Shown: positions 43,679 through 56,013 of the stretch, one piece after another
Layout of the letters: the number at the start of each line of letters is the position of its first letter
Numbering within the stretch: position 1 is the stretch's first letter
Source: Sambucus nigra
Lineage: Eukaryota > Streptophyta > Magnoliopsida > Dipsacales > Adoxaceae
Assembly (NCBI GenBank): GCA_949130495.1
Contig: OX422223.1
Location: 78,490,751-78,554,750, forward strand
Direction of reading: 5' to 3'
Length of the DNA: 64,000 nucleotides
Made by a program: the position numbers and the translations under genes
The notes under the pieces: generated by a model
Told to the model about the DNA's origin: nothing
Databases searched by the model: none
The model's input: only the letters and a program-made list of their open reading frames with translations

Positions 43679-45991
43679 TTGATAAAATTTGCGAGCATTA
43701 GATTTTTGCTGAAAAATGTTTTGCGCATAATTTTAAATTTTATGAAAGACTTGAGCATTTGGTTTAGGAAAGTGCTTAGGATTCCTTCTAGGAAATGTTC
43801 TTTTAGGTTTGGTCTTTCTCTTTCTATAATTAGAGTTTTTATCTGGTTGTCTAGGAAGTATATAATTGTTGCGGCTCCTTCTAGAATAGTTAAAGTTCTG
43901 ATAGATATGAGGATTATAGATAGGTTTAACTAGTCTCCTAGCATAGCAACCATCAAAATAATGATCGTATATGTCGCAATAGGAGCAGTAAAGATTGCTC
44001 AAAATTGGGGTCTAATTAGGAAAGTCTCTAAACAAAGGTTTTGAGGAATTTTGAGGTTGAACTCTATTCCCAGGTAGTACAGGTTTGAATGTAGATTCAC
44101 TCTTTCTAATAAAGGGGCAGACGTATTTAGCCTTAGGTGAACTTTCATGTTTAGAGAAACTTGGTTCCCCAATGTTAAAATTTTGATGTTTTGAATCAAA
44201 CTCAGTTTTTACAGAATGAAAGTCTGGGCATGTTTCAATAGGCCTTTTGCCTCCTGACACAAACTTGATAGGTTCAAAAGATTTTGTTTGTGTCTTTAAA
44301 TTGGGGCAAAACCCTATTCCAGTTCGATCATCAGAATTGGTTTTTGATTCAACAACAAATTCATCAAAACAGTTTGAATTATTTTCAAATTTTGTAAATT
44401 TTTTGAAAACAGTTGTTGTCTTTTCTTTAGTTTGTTCCAATTCTAACAATGTCCCTTTGTACTTTTTCTCCAGAATTTCATTTGTTTCAGTCAAATTTCT
44501 GAGTTTTTCATCAAACATTTTAATTTCACTTTCATGAGTTAAACATTGGGTAGTGTACTCTTCAGCATTCAATTTGACCATCAGGCTTAGATCTTCCAAT
44601 TTTTTTGTGAGATCCTTCACAATTTTTTCTAGTCTAGTGCTTTTCTTGAGAGTTTTAGAATAAAGTGTGTGAATGTCTGGGAGGTCTTCATTGTCCGAGT
44701 CACTAAGTGTAGTGTGTGAAGTGACCCCTAAGGATTCATTCTTTGAACTCACACACCCATTGACATCGTCATTATCGCTTTCCCTTTGACTCACACACTC
44801 CGAAGAAGAGATAGCAATATTCTCAGTAATAAAAGCATCTAAACCAGTAACAACAATATTAGGAACATCATACATAGAGTTACTAGATTCTTCCTCACTA
44901 ACAAGCACATGCATATCATCATTATAAATAATCTTGGCAAAGAAAGACATGCAAGGGTCAAAAACATCAGTTGACTCAGGTTCCTCATTTTCAGAGTCAC
45001 TTGAATCATCCCATGTTTTGCAAATGTTGGCTCTAGTGTGTTTGTTTTTAGTATTCAAGTTAACTCTACAGTCTTGTGCAATGTGTTCCAGTTTACCACA
45101 TTTATATCATTAAGTCTTCTTATGGTCTCTATTAGGTCTAATGTGAGAGTCCTTGTGATTTTTGTCATTGCTTTTCTCATGAGGTCTGTGATTAGAGGGA
45201 GTTGGATAATTTGACTTGCCTTGTTTATTTGCATCAGAGTCATCATTGGAAGTATTAAACTCAGGCTTAATCAATTTAGAAGAGAATCTTAGATTGGAAC
45301 TACTCTGTTTCCTATGGGACTGGGTCAATTGTTTTTTAAATTCCAGTTCCATTTCCACAGTTCTTAATTTACTACTAAGTAGTTCAGGAGAGAGATTAAT
45401 ATCACACATTTCCTCAATAGCATATCTTTTGTTATCAAATTTCTGTGGTAATGATCTCAGAATTTAAGATACAATTTCTTGTCTATCATAAGTTATCGCA
45501 TTAGCATGCAGTTTGGTCACAATATCAGTCAGGTTCATATAGAGGTCATCAAATGACTCAGTCTCAGACATAATTAGGGAATTATACTGTTGAATAAGCA
45601 TTTGAGTTTTAGAAGCCTTGACTCTAATGTCACCTTCAGGAGCAGTAATTAAAGTGTCCCAAGCTTCCTTAGAAGTGGTACAGGATGAGATTCTTTTGAA
45701 CTCATGTTCATTTATAGACATAAATATGTCATTCTTTCCTTATTTATTATTTTGAGAAACTTGTTTCTCTTCTTGAGTGAACTCACTTAATGCTTTCTTA
45801 ACCCTCTCATTACTTCCTTCAGTGGCTGGTTTTATAGGAAAAGTGTAACCATTTTCAACAATATCCCACACATCATCTCCCAGAGTTCCTTGAATGAAAG
45901 CAATCATTCTTACTTTACAGTAAGCAAAATTGGTTCCATCAAAGATAGGAGGTCTGGTCAAGTTACCAAATCTTTCATTTTTCTCGTCCAT
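43679..45991 (-). pseudogene. R3 gag
   Basis: Starts MDEKNERFGNLTRPPIFDGT at 45991. The copia gag domain runs to about 45420 (YCKVRMIAFIQ; SKEAWDTLITAPEG; LRSLPQKFDNK). A zinc knuckle near 45085 (YKCGKLEHIAQDC) has its first Cys codon turned to TGA. An acidic Ser-rich linker and a coiled coil follow (about 44670-44400, LEKIVKDLTKKLEDLSLMV), then a basic tail with a second CX2C..H..C-like block near 43990 (CSYCDIYDHYFDGC). Stops at about 45738, 45460, 45108 and 43735 break it. Gag forms the particle shell and packages RNA; the extended coiled-coil region is typical of SIRE-type elements. Confidence 0.85.
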
Positions 45992-46064
45992 ATTTGATTT
46001 TCAGAAAATAATTTCAGAAACACAGGATCTCTTTAAAAGAAGTTTACCAAGCTCTGATACCTAT

Positions 46065-48079
46065 TGAAAATATGTTACTAAATCCGTTTATTAAAAATAA
46101 ACTATTTAAGTAACTCCGAGCTGTTTTTTGAGGAAACTCTTTTCTTGAAAAAACAAAACTATTGGAACACAAGATGTGTTTAACAAAACAGTATGTACGA
46201 GATCTATTCGAGATTTGACTGACAGGTTTATAAAAAAGTTTAAACAAACTTTAAACTCAGCACAATAAAGAATGAGATGAGGAGATGTAGAAATATTAAG
46301 TTCACGATTTTTACGTGGTAAAACCTCACCAATTGAGGAAACATCCACGACTCCCTCTACGGAGTAAAAGAAAAAAAATCCACTAAAACAAATTTATGAG
46401 TTACAAACTATATAACTAACATGCATACAACTCAGACCTATATAAGTTTAGGAATGTACCCTCTGGTGTCCTTATAACTTCTCTGCAGTTCTGATTGTAG
46501 ATGTTGTTCTCCTAGTTTGTTAACTTCTGATTTGTTCTAGCACTTTGCGTCGACTCTTTGTTCACAAGATCTTATTACCAACACTTTTCGTGTTGTAGTG
46601 TGAAGGTGTTTGTGGAGGTTCTCTCTAACACATGCATGCACACACTCACACTTATTAAGTACAAACAGTCATAACAAATTACATATAAGGCTATATGTAG
46701 TGATTTTTCTTTTTCTTTCTTCTCACAAAACTTTGTACTTGTTTTGACCTTTAAATCAATCCCAGAATCCATGGATATCTTGCTTAGAAGACAGTCAAGA
46801 TCTTAATCAATCTCAGAGTTTTGAAAAGATTTTCGAGATTGAAAACCTCCAAGTGTGATTCCAAACTAGGTCAAAGGTTTAGTTTTAAGAGAGCTAGAAA
46901 CATAAAACATTTATTGTTGATTTCAAAGTTAAAAGCAATTTTCAGAAAAGAATCAATAATATATTTCTCAAGATGAGAAATAAACTATGTAAATCTAAGT
47001 GTGATGTAACATGCAGAACATAGATCTGAAATTTCTATGAAGAAGAAGATAGATCTAAGTAAACAGTTTAAGTTGGAAACAAGATCTAACGAACAAGAGG
47101 TTACAGCAACACAAATAGCACTCGAAATCTCAAGAACACTCAGGGTAGTGTTTCAGATATATAGGAGTTTTTTGTGGAGTGTTTGGTTTGAAAGAAGATT
47201 GACGAACAGGGGTTAGGGTTAGTGTTTCTAACTCTCTCTCTTTCTTTCTGGTTTCTCTCTTCTCTCTTCTCTCTCTCTTCTCTCTACTCTCTCTTTTTTA
47301 TTCTCAGGAATGAAAATGGCCAAAAGTCTTGGACGACTGAGAGGAGGATCCTTTTTATAGGACGAAGAAAAGGATCGAGAAGCAGGTTAAAAAAAAAGGG
47401 TCAGGATTGAGTCAATCGGGTTTGACTTAAATCCAAGGGCTCACAAAACGCAGTGGTTAAAAGTCACCTGATTGGTTCAGGAGGGATACATAGGGATTAC
47501 CAAAGAAAGCATGCAGGACGTTGATAAGGTTTGATCCAACGGTTGTAAAGCTACACGATTGTATACTCAGTGAAGAAACACAAATCCCACCAATCAACCA
47601 GCAACAGGTGTTAACCAATAACTCGATATAAAACGCGCGTCATAAAATAATTACAACCAAACCCTGAAGTCTCTGCCGCTTTTGGTTTCTACCCAAACCA
47701 ACTTTGAGCCAATAAACCCATTAATCACTAATTAGAGATTGAACCCACAAACTTCTGAAATCAAGTTTTAATTAATAAAACCTTTATTAAAAAATGTTTA
47801 TAAAATCCCAAAAAATATTTAAAAATCAAATTTACAGATTTAAACATACTCATCATATGTACACACATAAATATGCAATGTAACATGTACATGATGCATT
47901 CTACTGTGTGTAAGTGTTGGTAATTAGATCTAGATCTCAACAAGATATATGAATGAAATAACAAACCAATCTCTGAGGTTCTTTGGTTTCTAGGATGGAC
48001 ATAATTTTGTCACAATTTCCAAACTAGATGAGCACTTATACAATATAGACTCAAGTGAGTCAAGAGTATAAGGGCTTCA
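46065..48079 (-). repeat. R3 5' LTR
   Basis: 2,015 bases, minus-strand TATA CTATAAAAAGG at about 47351-47361, longer CT microsatellite than the 3' LTR (47235-47300). Primer-binding site immediately inside at 46047-46063. Confidence 0.92.
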
Positions 48080-48084
48080 ACATG

Positions 48085-49215
48085 TCCCAAGAACTGTACT
48101 TCTCGTAACCAAAACCCGCACTTCTCGTACTTAGCATACAACTGATGCTCTCGTAGAGTCTGAATAACCTGCCTCAAGTGCTCGGCATGCTCCTCCTCGG
48201 AGTGTGAGTATATCAGGATGTCATCTATGAAGACGATGACAAACTGATCCAATAACTCTCTGAACACTCGGTTCATCAAGTCCACGAATACGGCTGGAGT
48301 ATTTGTGAGTCCAAATGGCATCACTCTGAACTCATAGGACCCATATCTCGTCAAGAAAGCAGTCTTTGAAACATCCCGCTCCCTAATACGTAGCTGATGG
48401 TACCTTGACCTCAGATCTATCTTCGAAAAGAAAGTTGCTCCCCTCAGCTGGTCGAACAGATCATCAATTCGAGGCAACGGATACTTGTTCTGTATCATGA
48501 CCTTGTTCAGCTCCCGGTAGTCCACACATAGCCTCAGTGAACTATCTCTCTTTTTCACAAACAAAACTGGAGATCCCCAAGGTGAGGCACTCCTGCGAAT
48601 GAAGCCTTGTCCTAATAGCTGCTCTATCTGATCTCGTAACTCTCGCATCTCTGTCGGAGCCATACGGTATGGAGCGCGTGCTATAGGTCGAGTATCCGGT
48701 AATAAATCTATGACAAAGTCCATCTCTCGACTGGGGGGTAGGCCTGGTATCTCCTGAAATACATCGAAATACTCACGAACAACTGGGATCGAGTCTAAGG
48801 GAATCATAACCTCCTTAGAGGTTTCCACCTTTATATAATATAAATGAGCGGTCGAGCCTCCCTCTGGGTGAGGCATCGCCACTACAAACATCTCTTGCCC
48901 CGGAATGGCAAAGACAATACTACTACCAAAACAATCTATCATGGCTCTGTAAGCCGCGAGCCAATCCATACCAATAATAACGCCATGCTCATGCATATCT
49001 AAGAATAACATGTCTGCTGGTAATACCAAGCTACCAATCTCTACCCCCACACCCTGGCATATAAAGAAAATTAGCGATCCATTTCCCAATGGTGAGTCTA
49101 CACACGTCACAGTGCTCTCTGCTATGGCTAATAGCCCTAAGGCCTTCGCAAAATGGGTAGCTATAAAACAGTGTGTCTCCCCAGTATCAAATAAAACTCA
49201 ACCCATAGCACCAGG
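48085..49215 (-). pseudogene. R2 protease and reverse transcriptase (upstream of R3 insertion)
   Basis: Protease begins [20 protein letters not shown] near 49190 with the DTG active site, preceded by a [20 protein letters not shown] follows near 48970. The reverse transcriptase is open to the R3 junction: [59 protein letters not shown], the active-site [20 protein letters not shown] near 48240, and [14 protein letters not shown] at the junction (48085). The rest continues at 36660. Only R3 and the upstream TGA prevent a continuous frame in this part. Confidence 0.92.
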
Positions 49216-49329
49216 TATAAGGAACGTACCTTTTCTCTCGGTTGGGGCCTGAGATGCTGCTATCTGGTGGACGTTAAAGACACGTCCATACTGTAACTGC
49301 ATCTGTTGAACTGAGGCTGTTGGAATGGC

Positions 49330-50037
49330 TGGTGGAACTGGCTTCTATGGTTTATTACTGGCACCTTGCTGCCGTGGGGCCCTATTCCTCTCGGGGCAAT
49401 CCTGACACCTATGGCCATTACTGCCACATTGGAAGCACCTCCCTCGACACTGCCTCACTTCAATACATTTTTTACTAATCTCGCTTTTTCCCTGGTCTTG
49501 CTGGCCTTGATGAGAAATTTGCGGAGAGACTATGTTAGGGTGAGGACAATCCCTCCACTTGTGACCCGGCTGTACACATTTATAGCAGAGCCCCGAAATT
49601 CGCTGGTCGGGTTGTAGTTTCTCCCCAGTCTGATTCGAACAAGATTAACGTTTGTGACCGTCCATTCTACAACTGAAACACCTCTTTGTGACTTCATTCT
49701 GACCTTGACTTTGTTGGCCCTGACACTTTTGGCCTTTTACATAAATTTTGTTACTTCTGGAACTGTCTCAGTCTTGAGTGGTTTGTTGTCGCAATTTCGG
49801 TGCCTTCGCACAATTGTCAACTTCAGTCACATGCATTTGATTAATCTCTCTAGGTCTTTTGCCTCCTCTAAGCTGCACACTGCGTTCCTAGTACTGTAAG
49901 ACTGCAGTAGTAAATGCTTGTGCCACAATGCCCGCAAATTCGGCGATTGGTACCCTTTTCGGAGACACCTGAGGCGTGAGTTGTCCTTGCTCATTAACTT
50001 CCCCAATGGTATTAGCTTGTTCGTCCTGACCGGCCAT
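49330..50037 (-). pseudogene. R2 gag remnant, capsid region deleted
   Basis: Starts ATG at 50037 (MAGQDEQANTIGEVNEQG; then EFAGIVAQAFTTAVLQ), stops near 49895, and jumps straight to the nucleocapsid tail: three CX2CX4HX4C zinc knuckles at about 49638-49686 (CFSCRMDGHKR, stop, SC), 49546-49588 (CYKCVQPGHKWRDC) and 49397-49440 (CFQCGSNGHRCQDC). The capsid domain normally between is missing (only about 200 bases separate N-terminus and knuckles). Such a gag could not build particles. Confidence 0.8.
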
Positions 50038-50210
50038 CAGAAAGTTTTAAAATTTAATTTGAATAAGTTCAACATTCACATCGATAAATCGCAGAAGCAC
50101 GGATTTCCAACGCATAAAGATGAATACAACATTCCTAATTTTAGGGCTCTAAATCAAAGACGCTAAGCTGGAAACGAGATAAGCCGTACAGATCCTAAGG
50201 ACACTAGAAC

Positions 50211-50229
50211 CTGATGCTTTGATACCACC
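50211..50229 (-). other. R2 primer-binding site
   Basis: Minus strand GGTGGTATCAAAGCATCAG next to the 5' LTR, near-complementary to initiator tRNA-Met. Confidence 0.8.
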
Positions 50230-53200
50230 TGTGACACCCCACCTAATTAAATACCGGGTGATCAGTCCTTTATTAAATTATAATCAAGGTGACGGTTGGT
50301 TCATTCTTAGCATCGCTGTCGTGAAAATAACTTTTCCAATTTAAACACCCTAAATAATTAAGCTAAGTGTCAAAACCATTTTTAGACATTACCTTTCAAT
50401 TTTTTATTTTATTTTATATAAACCAACATTCAAAACTTTCCATAATTCATAGTTAAAGAATCACACAACAACCATCCTGTGGCATATAATCCAAATGATC
50501 AAACATTCAACTAATTGAATCCAACATTTAATACTTAAAGGAAAAACATCCTGACAATACTAAATTCCAAAGTGTAAATACTGAAAATAAACGAATTACA
50601 ATATCCGATAAACAACTGAATAATGAAAAGGGTGACATATGCCCAACTGAATAAATAGAGCTAGAAGTGGAATCAACAAATGAGGTCGTTTAAGCAAGAG
50701 GCATGCAACTCCCACCTAAGTTGCAGCGCGTTCCTTCCTAAGGATCCTATGCAAGACGCCCCTGTGGCTGGGCACCTATAATATATACATATATATACAA
50801 GAGAGAAAAGAAAGTGGAAACGGGTCAGAGCCGATTGTAAAAATGATTTAAAATTTGTTTAGCAAGTATTTAAATTGTTTACTGGCCAATGCAACAACAA
50901 GTTAGTGCGGCACTCCCTTGAGAAATTCTCACCTCTCTACTAATGTGCACGCCTATCGCACTAACCTTCCCAACGGTTTAACTTATCTTATCTTAGGTTG
51001 CTCGTAAGATTTAAACTGACAAATTCAATTGTTTAAGAGGTTAATTTCATTTAACAACAAAGTTCTCATTTAAACCTTATTTACTAATAAATTTTCTCAG
51101 TAACACATTATACTTTTCAAACACTTATTCCCGAATTGAAATAATTATTCATTTCTTACCTATCTTAAGCACAGTAGGTAGTTCCCAAATTCAGATTTAA
51201 ATATATATATTAATCCTCATATAATATATATATTCTAACAGCACCCCACATAATAATTATGGTGCGGGCATACTCTGCTATCCAGTCCCCGTATCATTCG
51301 TACTAAGGGAAATACATGTTCGGAATCACTCTCGAACTGTATTTAAACAAAACACAAACAATATTGAGGCGAAGCATAGTTTACAAGTCCAAGAGGTTAG
51401 CACATACCCTAACGTCTCTTAGGACCGTGACTATCGATCCGATAGCCTATACCTAGGATTCCTATCTTCTAGGGTACGAGTCAATATCCCCCATAAAAGT
51501 CCCATCGAGATAAGACTGTCCCAGCGCGATAACCTCAGGGATAACAAGTAGCATGGGCATGATTTTTACACGTATATAGTATATGCATAAACAAAGTCAT
51601 ATAAATATACTACTATTACCATATAAAGTTTAGGTACATCTCATAACCCATAATTATGACATTTGTCCTTATTACTCGTTATTTAGTTATCGCGTATAAC
51701 GTTTGCCTCTTATCTTAATTTGTGGGATTATTCCAACTTATCAAGTGACACTCGTGACTTTCTATACTCCGAAGTGTAATTTCAGTAGGTACTCATTTAT
51801 TTTCTAACGTAACTACCTTACGCCTCTCTCCACTTTAATATATAGTTCCATCGTCCTTTTTATGTAAACATCCCCGAAAAATGTAAATCTCGTCTTACAT
51901 TAAAGGTTTCATATTTTTAATAAGTCCTACTGGTCTTCTTTAGTTCCCAAAATATTTTAATCAGGATGTCCAAAGATTATTACTCATTTAAATTAAATTC
52001 ATCTATTTAGAAGGGGAAATATAAGTCTGCCAGGAGGGGCCGATCGATCGAGGGCAGGTGTTCGATCGATCGAACCATCGATCCATCGATGCTCTATGAT
52101 CGGTCGATCGATCAAGCAGGTATGGTTAATTCTGCAGAAATCCAGTTACGGGTTCTATCATCCAACATCATCCAAATCCATATTTTTCACTCCCAAACTC
52201 CCAGAAATTTATACCACAAACGTCTTAAACCCAAATGGACAATATTTAACGTAAAACATGCGAGTTTTCATCAAGATTCATGGATTAAAAGTGCCCAAAT
52301 TCATACAATACTCATGAACCCTAAAAATTTCTTTAACTTAATTCAAATCAGTCTTTCTCCAGAAATTCTACTTCTAATTCATCATAAATCCGTGGTTAAA
52401 CTTCTACATATGAAGGGGGATTTCGAGATTATTATCTATATCACTAAAACATAAAATTTTCTAATCTGTAACATGGGTTTTCTTTCATAGAACTCATCCT
52501 AATCAACCCTAAACTAACATGAATGAAGCATTAACGAAATTAAGCAAGATAAATACTTGCCTGGGAATTTTTGGTCTCTGATTTGTGTTGAAATCAGTGT
52601 GGTTATGATCCTTGTGACGTGATCTATCATTTGGCGGCGATGGCGGCGCAAACGGAGGAGTTTTCGGCCTAGAACACCTTGGCAAGCTTTCTCCTTCCTT
52701 CTCCAATGGCCGTCACTTATTTTTGGTTGTTTTCACCCTAGAAGACAACCCTAGGCATCTGATATAACCCTTTCAAATTCGTGGGTTTAATTACCCAAAA
52801 TTACAAAATGTCCAAAATGCCCTCCCGGGATACTAATTAAGCCTTAAAATGCCCCGAGATCCAAACTAAACCCCCGGGTACACTTTTCTGACTATCTGCA
52901 CCCTTTTGGACACTTTGGCACACTCAAAACGACCATATGAGCAATATATAATTTATTCACTTTTGTTAATCAATATTTAGTCCCGACACGACACAGGAGC
53001 GTCCCGACTTAAATTTTCAAAATTGTCATTTTATTCACTCGTGACATTTAATAGAACCAATATCATATATTACTTTGCTCATTAGTAATATTCAAGAAGT
53101 TTCCCATACCTACTAACTCACATTACGTTAGTAATTATTAAAATAATTAATTTTCGGATTTATATTAAATTAATAACTCACATTAAATTTAATAAATCCC

Positions 53201-53235
53201 CAAATTTAGAAAGCATAAAAATACGGGGTATTACA
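50230..53235 (-). repeat. R2 5' LTR
   Basis: About 3,006 bases, matching 31453-34434 with a few percent substitutions and small indels. It contains a 12-base insertion CATTCGTACTAA (about 51295-51306) absent from the other copy and fewer TCGATCGA units at 52035-52120. Followed by TATCA (53236-53240). Confidence 0.92.
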
Positions 53236-53411
53236 TATCAGATCAGGTTACACTATTTTATTGTGTATTCCTATTTTTCGCAAAAATTGTGTCATATTGA
53301 TTTTTTTTAAAAAATTAGTTTTTGGAAAAATCGAATTTTTCCAATGGAGCACTTATCTAATCGGATGCCCCCCTTTAATGACTCGAGTCGAGTTTTGATG
53401 ATATAAATCGT

Positions 53412-54110
53412 TTGAATTTGACGTTTTCTAAAAGAATTGATTTTTTGGAAAAAGAAAATTATCGTTTTAAATCCGCGTTGGACCTTTTGCAAATGGTTCA
53501 AAATCAAAGAAATTTTTATCGTGAAAAATTTGTTTCCTTGGACCATGACTTTGTTTCTTTAAAATTTTCCAAGAAGGAGAGTGCTGATAGGGTCCTATTT
53601 TCAGAAAAAGAATTGAAGGACCTTAAAAATTCGATGGTTTGTGTTTGTGCCAAAGATGACAAAAATATTTTAATCAATGAGTTTGTGGCACGTGAAGAGA
53701 CTCTTAGGGATAAGTTTTCTTTAATTGACGGGAAGCGAGATAACCTTTTAGGAATTGTTGAAAATTTAAAAAAGGCATCCCTTAAATTGGAAGAGTCTAA
53801 TTCTTTGCTTGAGTAAAAAATTTTAAAGTTAAAAAATGATTTGATAGACTCGAGTAGGTTTGATAGTGATGGTAATGGCTCAACTTGTTCTCATGCTTCT
53901 AGTGCTAAAGCCAAAATCATTATTTGTTTTAGAGGGTCAACTTATTTAAAGGATGTTAGAAAAGGTCAACCCATAGGTGTCATTCTACCCGTTTACACAT
54001 GTTCATATTGTGGTAGGAAAGGACACCTTAGGTGTTTTTGTTTTGATCTTGAAAAATGTCCTAGGAAGTTTATGTCTAGTGTTCCCTTGGTTCCTAAATC
54101 CCCCACATGA
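53412..54110 (+). pseudogene. R1 gag-like protein (coiled coil plus zinc knuckle)
   Basis: One plus-strand frame interrupted once by TAA at 53814-53816. Residues 1-134 are a Lys/Glu/Leu-rich coiled coil (FSKRIDFLEKENYRFKSALD; LKKASLKLEESNSLLE). After the stop the same frame continues (KILKLKNDLIDSSRFDSDG) to a basic segment and a CX2CX4HX4C zinc knuckle at about 54000-54045 (CSYCGRKGHLRCFC), ending at TGA 54108. This matches the C-terminal part of a SIRE-type gag; the N-terminal gag domain and all of pol are absent. Likely role: RNA binding and particle structure in the parent element. Confidence 0.7.
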
Positions 54111-56013
54111 AGTTTCACATCTATTTGGGTTAGGAAATCACTTTTAGAGGCACTAGATTTTAGACAAGTTGATTCCCGTTTGCTTGCACATAATTCTTCT
54201 CTTTCCATATCATATAGTTGATTGTGTTCGCATGTTTGTCATACGCTAGTTTTTATTTCATGATATATATTTACTAGTGTGTTGACATGTACTTTTTGTA
54301 TAAATTTTTGCATTTGAATCTTTTTGAAAAATATAAAAAGATTTTATTGTGATAAAATTTTTGAAAAATCAAAAAAGATTTTTGTATTTTATTTGCACCT
54401 TTTATGGATGGACACTTAGGATGACCGAGTCACAACATCATTCCATTTTTTCATGTGACTATTTGATAGTGTTTTGAGACAATAAGTGAATTCATCCATG
54501 TGCTTTATAATGTTTGGAGTCATTAAGATGTAATTAAGTGTTACTTCCTACATGTTTGACTCATAATTTCCTTTATTGCACACATGCACGAATTTCTTTG
54601 ATTATTGTTCTTGTCTTATCACATGTTGGTTGGGTGTTTTCACTTCAATACTGTCCTTAAAACGAACCAAGCGCGATAAAACTTGATAAGAAAGTTATGC
54701 ATGTAAGAGCCATTTGTGAGTTCATGTGATTTGTTTGAAAATGGTGAAGGGCAATGAAAGATACTTATCTATCCTTTGCGATTAAGCCACCATTAAATTG
54801 GACCTAAAAAATTGAGGAATTTTATTATTCGGGGTCCAAAGAGGTTTAAAAGAGCCCGAAAAAATTTATAGGCAATAAAAAGAAATTCATGCCAAAAATG
54901 GGCCATTTAGGTTTTTGCACCAATTCTCCAATGTTTGAGAATTTAGATTACCTCAAAAAGAAAATATACTTGAGGGAGTTTCGATAGAGAATTAAAACGG
55001 GTTTGCACGTCCTTGAAAGTCTTGAAAAGCGTTAAATAGTTTTGGACGTTATTGGTGTGGAAATGACTTTAACTTTGATTTGTTGATTTGCATAAGATGA
55101 TGTCATTTAAATTCAACAAATTTTTACACCTAAGGATACTTTTGATGTTCATTCGTTTGGAGTACACGTATTCATCATGCACATATGATTGATTGAGTTT
55201 ATTTACTTATCGAATGTGTTCAGACCCGTACATTCCGTTTCCATGACTTGGTTGCTTGAGTTTAAATCCATGGTGTGATTTTTAGTATCTTATTTTTGTA
55301 TGAAAATATTGAAAAATCCAAAAATAGTTTGTGGATGTTTGTGGGATACTCCTTTGCATACGTGTTGATTGATTCATACTCGCTATGTAATTTTATCGTG
55401 ACACTCAATGTGTTTTATCTGTCTATTTGGGGACATCATAAAAAGGGGGAGAGAGAATTATCATGTTATGGGGGAGTTTTTGCATTATGGGAGGGATTTA
55501 ATTTATTAATGATTTATTCTTATATCATTTCAAACTCGATGCATCACGAAGGTTATTGCTTTATCTCATGTGTGTAGGTACAAAAATTGAAGATCATGAT
55601 GTTGCACACCCTGATGAGAAAAGCTTTGAGTTTTGACGAAGATGTTTGAAGAACAGTTTGAGAACTTGCAAATTTAATCATGGGAGGGTAGATTTGTATA
55701 GGCATTTTGGTTTTTGATAATTCAAATTTTTTTATGTATGTACCGGCATAGACATAGGGGGATATTTTTAAGGACAAATTTTGATAAGTTCGTTATCAAT
55801 TTGTTATGTCATATACCGCTACACTATCGAAGAGAATTCAAGAGCAACATACATCAAGAAGGATCCGAATTAATCATGTTCTTCATCAAAAAGACTCTAC
55901 GAAGTTTAATTTGGTAAGGTTTTGTTTTAAATACCTATACTTTTCACTTAGAGCTTTTGGGATATTTTTACAAAATATTTTCTAAGTGTGGAGCAGAATT
56001 TTTCATCAAAATT
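54111..56013 (+). other. R1 internal non-coding region
   Basis: No pol motifs. G-rich tracts AAAAAGGGGGAGAGAG (about 55441) and TTATGGGGGAGTTTTTG (about 55466) resemble the 3' tracts of SIRE elements, but no clear purine tract abuts the 3' LTR. A short frame at 53993-54208 on the minus strand is a shadow. Confidence 0.55.

Larger units (their letters stand above)
36661..48079 (-). mobile_element. R3: SIRE-type Ty1-copia element, minus strand, nested in R2
   Basis: LTRs TGAAAATATG...GGGCTTCA at 36661-40246 (3', itself interrupted by R4) and 46065-48079 (5', 2,015 bases). Target duplication ACATG. Primer-binding site AGGTATCAGAGCTTGG (46047-46063, minus) and purine tract CCTAAGGGGGAGAT (40247-40260, minus). 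Coding order gag, protease, integrase, reverse transcriptase, RNase H is that of Ty1-copia; the long gag with coiled coil, long LTRs and G-rich 3' tracts fit the SIRE/Maximus lineage. About 13 differences in the first ~560 aligned LTR bases suggest a young insertion. Stops in gag and pol make it non-autonomous. Confidence 0.92.
31453..53235 (-). mobile_element. R2: Tekay-type Ty3-gypsy chromovirus, minus strand
   Basis: Two about 3.0-kb LTRs (TGTGACACCCC...CGGGGTATTACA), 5-bp target duplication TATCA, primer-binding site GGTGGTATCAAAGCATCAG (50211-50229, minus) and purine tract TAGGGGGGAAGTA (34435-34447, minus). Coding order gag, protease, reverse transcriptase, RNase H, integrase, chromodomain places it among chromoviruses; the long LTRs and the C-terminal chromodomain fit the Tekay/Del lineage. 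It is interrupted by R3 in the reverse transcriptase, and gag lacks its capsid part. LTRs differ by a few percent by eye, so insertion is fairly recent, but the element is dead. Confidence 0.92.
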
